A stretch of 64,000 nucleotides of DNA from NCBI RefSeq assembly GCF_945957265.1, contig NZ_CAMFKO010000013.1, positions 1 to 64,000 on the forward strand, read 5' to 3'. This stretch comes from an uncultured Dechloromonas sp. Lineage in GTDB: Bacteria; Pseudomonadota; Gammaproteobacteria; Burkholderiales; Rhodocyclaceae. Below the pieces are notes generated by a model. It did not search any database. It had not been told where the DNA came from and saw only the letters and a list, made by a program, of their open reading frames with translations. Every line of letters begins with the position of its first letter. Within the stretch, counting starts at the first letter, position 1. Both the position numbers and the translations under genes were made by a program. Below are positions 33,266 through 41,646 of the stretch, in pieces.

Positions 33266-34426
33266 ATGACTTATAAAACGAAGGCGGTGGTGGTTGGCAG
33301 CGGACTCAACGCTTTGGGTATCGTCCGTAGTCTGGCGATGGCTGGTGTGCCCGTGCATTTGCTGTACAGCGATGTCGATGCCGCAGTGCATTCCCGCTTT
33401 GCCAGCCGGCAGAAGATCGAGCGTACCGACGGCCAGGTCCTGGTATCGTCGCTTCTGGAAATCGGAAAATCCACGTCGGACAAGCCGGTTCTTTACTTGA
33501 CCGAAGAAAAAACGGTATTGACCGTTTCCGAACGGCGGGATGAGCTGCTTCCTTATTTCCGGATAGTCTTGCCGGCACACGATACCTTAACGGCCTTGAT
33601 GCACAAGCAGGGGTTTCAACAGATGGCCGCTGAACTACGGTCGCCCATTCCGCAGGCGGTGTATCTGCGAACGGAAAGCGACCTGTCTGCCCTAGCCGGA
33701 CTGAAATACCCCTGCGTGCTCAAGCCGGCTGTCAAGGATTACGGCTACGGGGCAAAATTCCAGAAGGCTTACGTGGTGCAGACTCCCGACGAGGCTGGGC
33801 AACTGTATCGTCAGATCGCCCCCACGCTTTCCGACTTGATCGTCCAGGAGTGGATCGAGGGCAGCGATTCCGATATCTATTTCTGCCTGCAGTACATTGC
33901 TGCCGACGGTTCGACCGTTGCCTCATTTGTCGGACGGAAAATCCGCTCGTGGCCGCCTAGGATAGGCGGAACCGCCAGTTGTACGGCCGCACCGGAGTAT
34001 CAGGAAAAGCTCAGCGCGCTGACCACTGATTTTTTCCGGCAGGTCGGGTTCGTCGGTATGGGAAGCATGGAGTTCAAGCGTGACCCGCGGGACGGCGAGT
34101 TTTATATGGTCGAACCGACGGTTGGCCGGACCGACTTCCAGGAGGAGGTGGCCACCCTCCATGGCCATAACCTGCCTTTGGCGGCGTATTGCCATGAAAC
34201 AGGGATCGCTTTGCCGTCCGGGCCGGTGGTGATCGCGCAGACGCTATGGCGGGAACCTGTGACCGACCGTTGGTCGTTGGAACTGCAGCCCGATTTACGC
34301 AATCCGCCCGGCGTGGCGATTGCCGATGCCTATTGGCGCTGGAGCGATCCCATGCCCGGGGTTCAATTGCTCCGTGGGCGGATTGTCGATCGTTGCTGCT
34401 ATCTGTGGAAGCGCGCGTTCAAGTAA
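33266..34426 (+). CDS. ATP-grasp domain protein
   Basis: 386 residues from ATG 33266. The N-terminal pre-ATP-grasp region TKAVVVGSGLNALGIVRSLAMAGVPVHLL is Rossmann-like. The ATP-grasp core has YPCVLKPAVKDYGYGAKFQKAYVV, LIVQEWIEGSDSDIYFCLQYI and a metal-binding end MEFKRDPRDGEFYMVEPTVGR. ATP-grasp ligases join a carboxylate to an amine or thiol through an acyl-phosphate. Last gene of the plus-strand EPS unit; it may attach an amino acid or similar group to a sugar. The substrate is unknown. Confidence 0.82.
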   Translation: MTYKTKAVVVGSGLNALGIVRSLAMAGVPVHLLYSDVDAAVHSRFASRQKIERTDGQVLVSSLLEIGKSTSDKPVLYLTEEKTVLTVSERRDELLPYFRIVLPAHDTLTALMHKQGFQQMAAELRSPIPQAVYLRTESDLSALAGLKYPCVLKPAVKDYGYGAKFQKAYVVQTPDEAGQLYRQIAPTLSDLIVQEWIEGSDSDIYFCLQYIAADGSTVASFVGRKIRSWPPRIGGTASCTAAPEYQEKLSALTTDFFRQVGFVGMGSMEFKRDPRDGEFYMVEPTVGRTDFQEEVATLHGHNLPLAAYCHETGIALPSGPVVIAQTLWREPVTDRWSLELQPDLRNPPGVAIADAYWRWSDPMPGVQLLRGRIVDRCCYLWKRAFK

Positions 34427-34439
34427 GAACGACCCCCGG

Positions 34440-34471
34440 CAGCGGATGACGCTGGGGAGGCGTCACCGCTG
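34440..34471. terminator. Hairpin between convergent operons, possible bidirectional terminator
   Basis: CAGCGGATGACGC pairs with GCGTCACCGCTG around a seven-base loop, with one mismatch (A opposite C). It lies in the 67-base gap where the plus-strand unit ending at 34426 meets the minus-strand operon ending at 34494. No U-tract follows on either strand, so termination would be inefficient or need another factor. Confidence 0.5.
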
Positions 34472-34493
34472 TCATGAATCTGCTGCGGCTTTT

Positions 34494-35210
34494 CTAGGTC
34501 GCAGAAGGTTTTTCCAGTGTGACCATGATCCAGCCGCGCAAAAACCGCAGAAATTCGAATCGGCTGGTCAGCCTTTCGTAGCACATGCCGAGGAAAAACA
34601 GGAAACCGTTGAACATCAGGTAGTTAGGGTATTGATTCAGGTATTCGAACGAGTTGATTTTCAGGCCAGACAATTTAGCCAGGTTCTGCACGTCGCCCAA
34701 GGTATTGGTCTTGTAGGCCGTCGGGAAGGTGTCCTCTTCGGCCCGTCCCTCGACATTCTTGACGATGCGGGCGTGGAATCGGTTGGGGACGAGTTTGGCC
34801 ACCTGGGTGCCATAATCCCACATGTTCGCGGTCAGGAAGACAACTTTGCCGCCCGGTTTGAGGATGCGCGAGAACTCCTTGTAAACCGCCGCCGGATCCT
34901 GCAGATGCTCGAAGACTGAACGGGACATGATGAGGTCAACAGACGAGTCCTCGATCGGAATATTGGCAAGGTCCGTGTTATAGGTTTCGATGTTATCCGG
35001 CACACCGGTAAAGTCGACAAGTTCGACGCCGATCAGGCGTTTGGCCCGGCCGATATATGTGCGCAGGACAGGTGCAGTACGGCCGCAGCCGGCATCTAGC
35101 AGGGTGCCGTTGGCATCCAGCAGCCGGTTCACCCGGTCCTCGAACACACGGTAGGGATGATCTTCGTGCTTGTAATGGCGGTGAAGCAGCTTTTCAGATA
35201 GTGCTGTCAT
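34494..35210 (-). CDS. Class I SAM-dependent methyltransferase
   Basis: 238 residues. Motif I is TLLDAGCGRTAPVL, followed by LIGVELVDF, then ANIPIEDSSVDLIMSRSVFEHLQDPAAVYKEFSRILKPGGKVVFLTANMWDYG, the Methyltransf_11 pattern. The start overlaps the stop of the upstream gene by four bases. Last gene of the 22-kb minus-strand operon. It could methylate a sugar or a lipid-linked intermediate. Confidence 0.88.
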   Translation of the reverse strand: MTALSEKLLHRHYKHEDHPYRVFEDRVNRLLDANGTLLDAGCGRTAPVLRTYIGRAKRLIGVELVDFTGVPDNIETYNTDLANIPIEDSSVDLIMSRSVFEHLQDPAAVYKEFSRILKPGGKVVFLTANMWDYGTQVAKLVPNRFHARIVKNVEGRAEEDTFPTAYKTNTLGDVQNLAKLSGLKINSFEYLNQYPNYLMFNGFLFFLGMCYERLTSRFEFLRFLRGWIMVTLEKPSAT

Positions 35211-36235
35211 GTCGGTGTGTCCAGCGGTGAAGTAGGTGAATGATCCGTAAAACGCTGATGTTCCGGTGTAGCGATTACAGCATGCTTGCTGCCATAGACG
35301 CGAAGGGGAGGATTGGCGGCATCCGACCAGTCGCGGCTTTCTTTAAATTTCCGAATGACCAGATTCCATGCCGGATTGCGCAGTTGTTGCTGCAGGGATG
35401 GCCCATGGCTGCCGTGCCACCAGTTGAGGACCAGTTCGGGGGCGGTGGCGGGCAGTTGTTCGGCTACCCGGCGCTGGCGCACCAGATGGTCCTTGATGGC
35501 CATGTTTTCCAGGGCGCCGGCGGTTTGCCGCCAGACGCGTTTGAGGTGGGTTTGCAGGTCCCTCAATTTCCAGAGCGACAGGGGTGTGAATGACCAGGAG
35601 GCTTTCGGCACGACTGCGATGCGCGCAGGTGTCCACGGGTATCTGGCCGGATCGAAATTGAAATTGATGACCGCGCCGATCAAGGAGTCGACACGATAGA
35701 GCCCCATCGGTAAGTGAAATTTCCGCCGGCGGATCTGGTTCATGGCCGATTCGGCGAGAACGAAAAGATTGCCATGTAGTCCGCCGGATGTCTGCATGGC
35801 CAGATGTTGCTGTTCGGCCGAGCGGCCTACCGAGGGAACACCAGTTGCTGCCAATGCGCCCGAATCATCAGTCAAGGCTCGCTCAAGCAAGGCAAGGGCG
35901 TCATGATTCGGCCGGGCATACCCGTCGACGAAGTAGAACAAATGGGCGTTTCGTCTCAGGGTATGGAAGATGACGTTCAAGGTCTGTGCCTTGTCGCCGA
36001 ATGCCAGGTACCAGACATTCAATGCAATACCCGATGCTGTTTCCGGCGGGTTCTTCTCGAGTGCGGCGGCAAGGCCGGCTGCCAGTGCGTGATTGCCATT
36101 GACCAGGACGTCGATGCAGCTGTTGGCGCCGGCGGCAATGACGGTGGCCCGGACGACCTCGTTCAACGTGGCCACGGACTCCCGCGCTGCCGTGATGGCG
36201 ATTGCGCGGTGAGTGAAGTGGCTAGTTGTTTCCAT
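35207..36235 (-). CDS. Glycosyltransferase family 2-like protein
   Basis: 342 residues. The GT-A-like order is AIAITAARESVATLNEVVRATVIAAGANSCIDVLVNGN, then a region ending LFYFVDGYARPNHDALALLERAL, where VDGY/ARPN occupies the place of the DXD-type donor motif, and later NEWWHGS-like segments. No membrane helix. Similarity to GT2 is at the motif level only, so it may be a divergent member. Probably builds a side sugar of the EPS repeat. Sits between a deacetylase and a methyltransferase. Confidence 0.65.
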   Translation of the reverse strand: METTSHFTHRAIAITAARESVATLNEVVRATVIAAGANSCIDVLVNGNHALAAGLAAALEKNPPETASGIALNVWYLAFGDKAQTLNVIFHTLRRNAHLFYFVDGYARPNHDALALLERALTDDSGALAATGVPSVGRSAEQQHLAMQTSGGLHGNLFVLAESAMNQIRRRKFHLPMGLYRVDSLIGAVINFNFDPARYPWTPARIAVVPKASWSFTPLSLWKLRDLQTHLKRVWRQTAGALENMAIKDHLVRQRRVAEQLPATAPELVLNWWHGSHGPSLQQQLRNPAWNLVIRKFKESRDWSDAANPPLRVYGSKHAVIATPEHQRFTDHSPTSPLDTPT

Positions 36236-36239
36236 CGGA

Positions 36240-37211
36240 TCAGGGAGCTAGCACGGGGACTGCCTGCGGTTTGGTCAGGGATAGTGCGCAGCGCAGGGCA
36301 AAGCGGTTCGGTGTGCGATCCCAGGGGGTAAAGCGGGGGATCAGGTAGGGATCGGTATTTGCCGTCGCAACTCCCCAGTCGGTTGTTGCCGCAGCCTGAA
36401 AGCCGGCCTTCTCGATCATCCGGAGATGGACTTGCCGCATGTCGGTACGGGTATTTCCGTTTGGATAGGCAAAGGAAACCACCGGCTGGTCCAATAGTGC
36501 TTCCAATTCGGCTTTCCCGTGCACGATTTCGTATTCGGCTTCTTCGTCGGGGAGCGAGAGCAATATCGGATGGGTATGGGTGTGGGCGCCGATTTCCATG
36601 CCGCCCTCGGCCAACATCCGTATATCTTGCCGGCTCATCATGAGGTTCGGATGATCAGACAAACCGGATGACCTGGCAATTTCGGCGGCAGTGATTTGGC
36701 GTTCGGCATGCGGGCGATATTTGAGGGATTGCAGGATATTCTGGATCGTTTGTTTGCGTTCGGCGGTCGTGCCGGTCGGATGGGTACCCAGACCAAAGCG
36801 TTCAAGATCAAGGGTGTCTGTTCCGATATGGCGTACCGTTTCAATGATATTGTCATTCCACATCCGGCCGCCACCGGTAAATGACGTAGCGATGAAGAAG
36901 GTGGCTGGAGCCCCGTATTTTTTCAGGATAGGGTAGGCGACCGTCGCGTTGTCCAGATAACCGTCGTCGAAGGTGATGCAAGCGCTGGCCGGCGGCAAAG
37001 TCCCGGATCGGAGTCGTGACGTGGCCTCACCGAAAGTCATGACTTTGTAGTTACGCGAGATGAACGAAACCATCCAGTCGAATTGTTTCGCACAGGGCTC
37101 GCCCGGGAGCAGTTCATCGGCTCGGTTCGGTATTCTGTGGAAAATGAACACCTGGAGTCTTGGTTGCGTTCCGTGACCGGAAAGGAGTCTTAGTAAGGGT
37201 TTCCAGAGCAT
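36240..37211 (-). CDS. Polysaccharide deacetylase (NodB-like, CE4)
   Basis: 323 residues from ATG 37211, chosen because earlier in-frame starts would lie inside the next gene and encode a low-complexity Arg/Gly-rich extension. NodB motifs: ITFDDGYLDN (Asp82-Asp83) and EIGAHTHTHPILLS for the His-x3-His zinc ligands, later VSFAYPNG. No signal peptide, so it may act on a lipid-linked or cytosolic sugar rather than the finished polymer. One of two deacetylases in the operon (see 48510). Confidence 0.86.
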   Translation of the reverse strand: MLWKPLLRLLSGHGTQPRLQVFIFHRIPNRADELLPGEPCAKQFDWMVSFISRNYKVMTFGEATSRLRSGTLPPASACITFDDGYLDNATVAYPILKKYGAPATFFIATSFTGGGRMWNDNIIETVRHIGTDTLDLERFGLGTHPTGTTAERKQTIQNILQSLKYRPHAERQITAAEIARSSGLSDHPNLMMSRQDIRMLAEGGMEIGAHTHTHPILLSLPDEEAEYEIVHGKAELEALLDQPVVSFAYPNGNTRTDMRQVHLRMIEKAGFQAAATTDWGVATANTDPYLIPRFTPWDRTPNRFALRCALSLTKPQAVPVLAP

Positions 37212-37252
37212 ATGGCGATTGGGGGCTGGATATCGGGCGAGCGGAGCGCTCG

Positions 37253-37867
37253 TTATTTTTTCTCGATGCTCGTCTTTTGTTTCAGGTCTTTCGCCAAGTC
37301 TTTCAGGGCGCGAGATTCCGGAACCTGCTCCAGTCCTTCGTTGACCAGCTTTATGGCCTCCTGCCGTCTTCCAGTTTGGTTCAAATGCAGCGCCCAATAG
37401 AGATAGGCTCGCCAGGAGGCAGGATCGATACGGATGGATTCCTGCAGCGACTCTTCAGCTGCTCGGGTATTGCCGACTCGAAGCAGGACTTGCCCTTTGA
37501 CTGCCAGGATTTCACTAAGGAGAGGCATCTCCGGCTGAGAGCGCTCAATGACATAGTTGAGGTCGTTGACGGCTGTGTTGAGCTCGCTTGCTCGTAATTC
37601 GCGGGAGATGCCGTAGCGATAGGAGCGAGCGATACGAACCTGCGCCCAGCAGTAGTGGTGTATTGCCCAGTATCCCTTGCCCAGTTCGTTTTCCCAGTGT
37701 TTGGATGGCGTAGGTTGGTGCCGGGCTGATACCGCCGCCTTATGCTTGCAGTAGTCCGGAAGCATGGCGTATTCAGCGTCGGTCATTTGCATTTCTGCAG
37801 AGACGGGCGTTGAGAAGCCCAAAGCGACGAAGGCTGTCAGAATGATGGCGCTAGCTGTTGATGCCAT
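37253..37867 (-). CDS. Exported TPR-repeat protein of the XrtA cluster
   Basis: 204 residues from ATG 37867. This start gives a clean signal peptide (MASTASAIILTAFVALGFSTPVSA) with cleavage after VSA; an upstream in-frame ATG would add 15 residues. The mature part has a motif DAEYAMLPDYCKHK and two or three TPR-like helices (GQVLLRVGNTRAAEESLQESIRIDPASWRAYLYWALHLNQTGRRQEAIKLVNEGL). It overlaps the O-ligase gene by 17 bases. Likely a periplasmic partner of the EPS ligase/polymerase. Confidence 0.78.
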   Translation of the reverse strand: MASTASAIILTAFVALGFSTPVSAEMQMTDAEYAMLPDYCKHKAAVSARHQPTPSKHWENELGKGYWAIHHYCWAQVRIARSYRYGISRELRASELNTAVNDLNYVIERSQPEMPLLSEILAVKGQVLLRVGNTRAAEESLQESIRIDPASWRAYLYWALHLNQTGRRQEAIKLVNEGLEQVPESRALKDLAKDLKQKTSIEKK

Positions 37868-39176
37868 GGGGTGGCTTTCTGATCCGAATGCTGGGTGGAT
37901 TTGATGGTGCAATGGTAAGCGGGTTCGCTATTTTCTTGTCTTCATCGATGGTGGCTTTGACGAGTACCACGAGTGCCGCCAGATAATAAGGGAAGTCGAA
38001 ATGCAGCAGTCCGAGGAAGGCGCCGCCGGTGGCGAAGCCGACGATACTGACCTGGATCATCGACATCAGCAGAGGCACCCAGGTCTCGTATTCGGTGCCT
38101 TTGGCACGACGCGCAAGCCGCGTGGCCGATCGCCAGGTGACTATGCCCAGGGCCAGATACATGAACAAGCCGGGGAAGCCATGCTCGCCCAGGGCCTGGA
38201 AATAGATGCTGTGGGAGTCGAATGACTTGATCCAGGGGCCGGGCGAGTAGAGGTAATACAGAACGTCGCTGCCGATCCGGAATCCGCCGCCGATGATGGG
38301 GCGGTCAAGCGCCATGTTCCAGATGGTCGCCCAGGTATTGAGCCGGCTTTGTGCAGAGCCGTCTTCCTCGTAGGTGGAGATGGTGTTCATCCGGCTATAC
38401 CATTCTTCCGGCATGAACAGCAGGGCAGTGGCCAGCAGGGCTGAAAAGCCGAGCCCCATCAAGATTTTCCGGTCGCTTTTCAGAATGAAGAAAGTTCCCA
38501 TTCCGAAAATGGCGATGAGGGCACCACGGGAGTGGCTACCGAGAATAGAAAAAACGCAGAAGGCCATCGATGCCCAGAGACCTCGCCGCAGCCATGGGTT
38601 GGCCGATATTCTGATCAGGTAGTACATGAGCGGGATCAGGGTGACCAGGGCGAGCGCCAACTCATTGTTCCCTTCGATGAAGGTATCGGCGGGACCCCAG
38701 ACACGGAAGGAGCCACCGTTGATCAGAGTGAAGATACCCCCCTTGGTTCCGTAGAACCCGATAGAAACAACCATGACCCAGACCAACGCGACGATTTGTT
38801 CGCGGCCGCGTAGAAGCATCAAGGAGACGAGCAGCATGAGCTGGGTTTTGAGGACCTGTTTCCAGGTCCAAAATACCGCATCTGCATCCGGGTTGATCGC
38901 TGTTTGTGCGGTGATCGACATCCAGATCACGAACGCAATGAGCAGTACCGTAATGGAATTGACCGGAAACGGCTTGCGTTGCGAACTGAACGGAGTGACC
39001 AGCAAGACGGATACGGCGGTGAGCATGGCGAAGGGAATATCGAATGCGATCCCGTAGGCAAGACGATGGGGCGACATCATGCTGACCCATGCCCAGGCCA
39101 GGGCGCCGATATAGGGCCGGCGAAAGATGGTCGGAATGAGTACGGCGAATATCGCAATGAGCGCAATGTCACGCAT
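37851..39176 (-). CDS. Putative O-glycosylation ligase/polymerase, exosortase A system-associated (Wzy/WaaL-like)
   Basis: 441 residues with about ten membrane helices and a large periplasmic loop (RMNTISTYEEDGSAQSRLNTWATIWNMALDRPIIGGGFRIGSDVLYYLYSPGPWIKSFDSHSIYFQALGEHG), the Wzy_C pattern with catalytic-type Arg and His. The family name reflects constant association with XrtA; it may polymerise EPS units or ligate glycans to PEP-CTERM proteins. It overlaps the start of the next gene and the end of the upstream glycosyltransferase. Confidence 0.9.
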   Translation of the reverse strand: MRDIALIAIFAVLIPTIFRRPYIGALAWAWVSMMSPHRLAYGIAFDIPFAMLTAVSVLLVTPFSSQRKPFPVNSITVLLIAFVIWMSITAQTAINPDADAVFWTWKQVLKTQLMLLVSLMLLRGREQIVALVWVMVVSIGFYGTKGGIFTLINGGSFRVWGPADTFIEGNNELALALVTLIPLMYYLIRISANPWLRRGLWASMAFCVFSILGSHSRGALIAIFGMGTFFILKSDRKILMGLGFSALLATALLFMPEEWYSRMNTISTYEEDGSAQSRLNTWATIWNMALDRPIIGGGFRIGSDVLYYLYSPGPWIKSFDSHSIYFQALGEHGFPGLFMYLALGIVTWRSATRLARRAKGTEYETWVPLLMSMIQVSIVGFATGGAFLGLLHFDFPYYLAALVVLVKATIDEDKKIANPLTIAPSNPPSIRIRKPPHGINS

Positions 39177-40392
39177 GAGAGGCGGCTTCCGGTCGGGGGG
39201 CGCATTGTGAAGCCATGATGCGACGAAATAGCGCGACCTGGCGGTTTGATGTGTCGGCCCAGGAGTATTGTTCGGCGTATTGGCGAATCGCCGCGCGGTC
39301 GGGGTAGTTGTTCATCAGGCCGAGGAGCGCCTCGACAAGGGCTGCCGAATCTCGTGTATGCATCAGGCGGCCTACCTGTGGATTGGTCACAATCTCTGGC
39401 GTTCCACCGACCGCGGTTGAAATCACCGGGGTTCCGCAAGCCATGGACTCGAGCAGGACATTGGCCCAGCCTTCGCGGCTGGAGCAGAGCACCAATACGT
39501 CCGCCGCGCTGTACCACCAGCGCAGGTCGGTATTCGGTATCGAGCCGGCAAAGACAATGCGGTCACTGACCCGCAGGCGGTCTGCAAGGCTCTTCAGTTC
39601 CGATTCGAGCGGACCTTTGCCGACGATAACCAGGTTTGTATCGGCAGGGAGAGCGGGCATTGCCGAAATGGCGATGGCGTGCCCCTTGAGTTCCACCAGG
39701 TTGCCGACGGAAAGGATGATTTTCCCCCCCGGCAGACCTAAAAGGCGACGCGCTTCTGGCATGGGTTCCGGGTGGAAACGCTCGAGATCTACCCCGTTGC
39801 GGAAGACATCCAGCTTTTCAGGTGCCGCCCCCAGGCTGGAAAGCCTTTCCATCAACGCATTGCAGACGCCGATCGAGGCGTCGGCTAGGGATGCCGTTTC
39901 CAGAATGCGTCGGCGAGGCTCGCGGTAGTTCGGAATGAGATTGAGATCGCTACCCCGCGCCGTCACGATGAAGGGCTTGCCGATGGCTCGGGCAATGATG
40001 CCGGCGGCGACGCCGTCGGGGTAATAGTAGTGGGCATCGATCAGGTCGAAGTCGAACCCTTCGGCGATGAGCTTGCGTATGGTCGGTATGGCACCATTGG
40101 CGAGAGCCTGCGGTGCCAAGTTCATGCCGATTTTGGGCAAGAGGTAATAACGCGGATGGTGCACGGCGATGCCGTTCCAGCGTTCGAATTTCGGTGTGGC
40201 GGCAAAGCGCCCGTATTCGCCGAAGACGGTGCTGGAGAACGGAAACCAGGGGACCGGAGCGACTACCTGGGTTTCGACCTTGCCCGTTTTCAGCAGCTCG
40301 CGTAACCGGGTCTCAACAAAGATACCGTGTCCCGGGCGTACGGAACTTGGGTATAGTGAGGAAAACAGTAGTGTCTTGATGGGGCGAGGCAT
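39169..40392 (-). CDS. Glycosyltransferase family 4 (GT-B)
   Basis: 407 residues from ATG 40392 (GTG 40422 also in frame). Motifs: KTLLFSSLYPSSVRPGHGIFVETRLRELLKTG, DLIDAHYYYPDGVAAGIIARAIGKPFIVTARGSDLN, then LSVGNLVELKGH, and the donor-site EGWANVLLESMACGTPVISTAVGGTPEIV. A retaining GT4 enzyme adding one sugar of the repeat unit at the inner-membrane cytoplasmic face. Sits between the O-ligase and the Daro_2409-type enzyme. Confidence 0.88.
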   Translation of the reverse strand: MPRPIKTLLFSSLYPSSVRPGHGIFVETRLRELLKTGKVETQVVAPVPWFPFSSTVFGEYGRFAATPKFERWNGIAVHHPRYYLLPKIGMNLAPQALANGAIPTIRKLIAEGFDFDLIDAHYYYPDGVAAGIIARAIGKPFIVTARGSDLNLIPNYREPRRRILETASLADASIGVCNALMERLSSLGAAPEKLDVFRNGVDLERFHPEPMPEARRLLGLPGGKIILSVGNLVELKGHAIAISAMPALPADTNLVIVGKGPLESELKSLADRLRVSDRIVFAGSIPNTDLRWWYSAADVLVLCSSREGWANVLLESMACGTPVISTAVGGTPEIVTNPQVGRLMHTRDSAALVEALLGLMNNYPDRAAIRQYAEQYSWADTSNRQVALFRRIMASQCAPRPEAASHA

Positions 40393-40428
40393 AAGAAGTC
40401 GTCGAGATAGGCGTCTATGCACCGAAGC

Positions 40429-41646
40429 TCAAATCGGTTTCTTGCTGGTCAGCCGGGTGTACGGCGCGATATAGTTTGCGACACTGTTGCGCCAGTTGCG
40501 AACGTCCTCGACGAAACGACGGCCGTTGGCATGAAGTTGTGGCCAATGCCCGCGGGAGGAAATCAGTTCGCGAATGCTGGTTGCCAAAGCTCCTGGATTA
40601 CCCGCCTTGAACAGGATTCCGTTGTAGCGGTCTGTGATGAGTTCCTGATGGCCGCCAACGTCCGATGCCACGAAGAGTTTGCCTTGTGCCATTGCTTCCA
40701 GAGGTTTGAGCGGCGTCACCAGTTCGGTCAGGCGCATCGAATGGCGGGGATAGGCAAGGACGTCGATCAGGTCGTAATAGCGGTTAACTTCCTTGTGCGG
40801 CACCCGGCCCGTGAAAATGACCTTGTCGGCGATGCCGAGGGCTTGGGCTTGCCGCTTCAGATTGTTTTCCTGCGGCCCGCCGCCGACCAGAAGAAGGCGG
40901 GTGTCGGGGGCCGTTTCGAGGATCATCGGGAAGCTGTCGAGCAATAGATCGAGCCCTTCGTAGGCATAGAAGGAACCGATAAAACCGATCACCGTTTTTC
41001 CGCTCAATCCCCATTGTTGCTGGAGTTTCGGGTCGGGCGGGCTGGCCAGCTGGAAAGACTCGATATCGACGGCATTCGGAATGACGGTGACTTTTTCGGC
41101 GGCAATGCCGCGTCCCACGATATCGGCCCGCAGGCCTTCGCAAATGGTGAATACGTGGTCGACCTGCCGGATGGCACGGGTCTCGAGGGCGCGCGTGGCC
41201 CGATAGCGCAGGCTGCCTTCGTGGGTGCTGCCATGGTCTACGGCGGCATCCTCCCAGAAGGCGCGGATTTCGTAGACGACCGGAATGCCCAGTTTGCGAG
41301 CCACCTTGATGGCGGGCAGGGCATTGAGTACAGGGGAGTGGGCGTGGATGATGTCCGGACGGATTTCGCGAGCGACTTCTTCAAGACGTTTTTCCAACTG
41401 CCGCATCAAGGCGAATTCCTTGACGATGGGCAGCCTGGAGGCGATGCCGCAGGGCAGGGGGGTACGGTAAAACTGCAGGCCATCGACTTCTTCGACGGTT
41501 AGCTTGCAGGCACCTTGTTTGGGGGAGGTTACATGGAAGGTCTGCCACCCCAAGGCACGTTGCTCGCGGAGCAGGGCAGCCGTGCGGAAGGTGTAGCCGC
41601 TATGCAGCGGGATGGAGTGATCGAGGACGTGGAGCGTGCGGGTCAT
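40429..41646 (-). CDS. PEP-CTERM/exosortase A-associated glycosyltransferase (Daro_2409 family)
   Basis: 405 residues of GT-B type. The N-terminus TLHVLDHSIPLHSGYTFRTAALLREQRALGWQTFHVTSPKQG is the hallmark of the TIGR04063-like family, and the donor domain has VIGFIGSFYAYEGLDLLLDSF, YDLIDVLAYPRHSMRLTELVTPLKPLEAMAQGKLFVASDVGGHQEL. The start ATG overlaps the amidotransferase stop by four bases. Adds a sugar to the EPS repeat. Confidence 0.9.
   Translation of the reverse strand: MTRTLHVLDHSIPLHSGYTFRTAALLREQRALGWQTFHVTSPKQGACKLTVEEVDGLQFYRTPLPCGIASRLPIVKEFALMRQLEKRLEEVAREIRPDIIHAHSPVLNALPAIKVARKLGIPVVYEIRAFWEDAAVDHGSTHEGSLRYRATRALETRAIRQVDHVFTICEGLRADIVGRGIAAEKVTVIPNAVDIESFQLASPPDPKLQQQWGLSGKTVIGFIGSFYAYEGLDLLLDSFPMILETAPDTRLLLVGGGPQENNLKRQAQALGIADKVIFTGRVPHKEVNRYYDLIDVLAYPRHSMRLTELVTPLKPLEAMAQGKLFVASDVGGHQELITDRYNGILFKAGNPGALATSIRELISSRGHWPQLHANGRRFVEDVRNWRNSVANYIAPYTRLTSKKPI

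Noticed and set aside
37212..37397. N-terminal extension of the deacetylase (start at 37397)
   Set aside because: The extension is Arg/Gly-rich, overlaps the next gene and shows no conserved motif; ATG 37211 gives a normal NodB protein.
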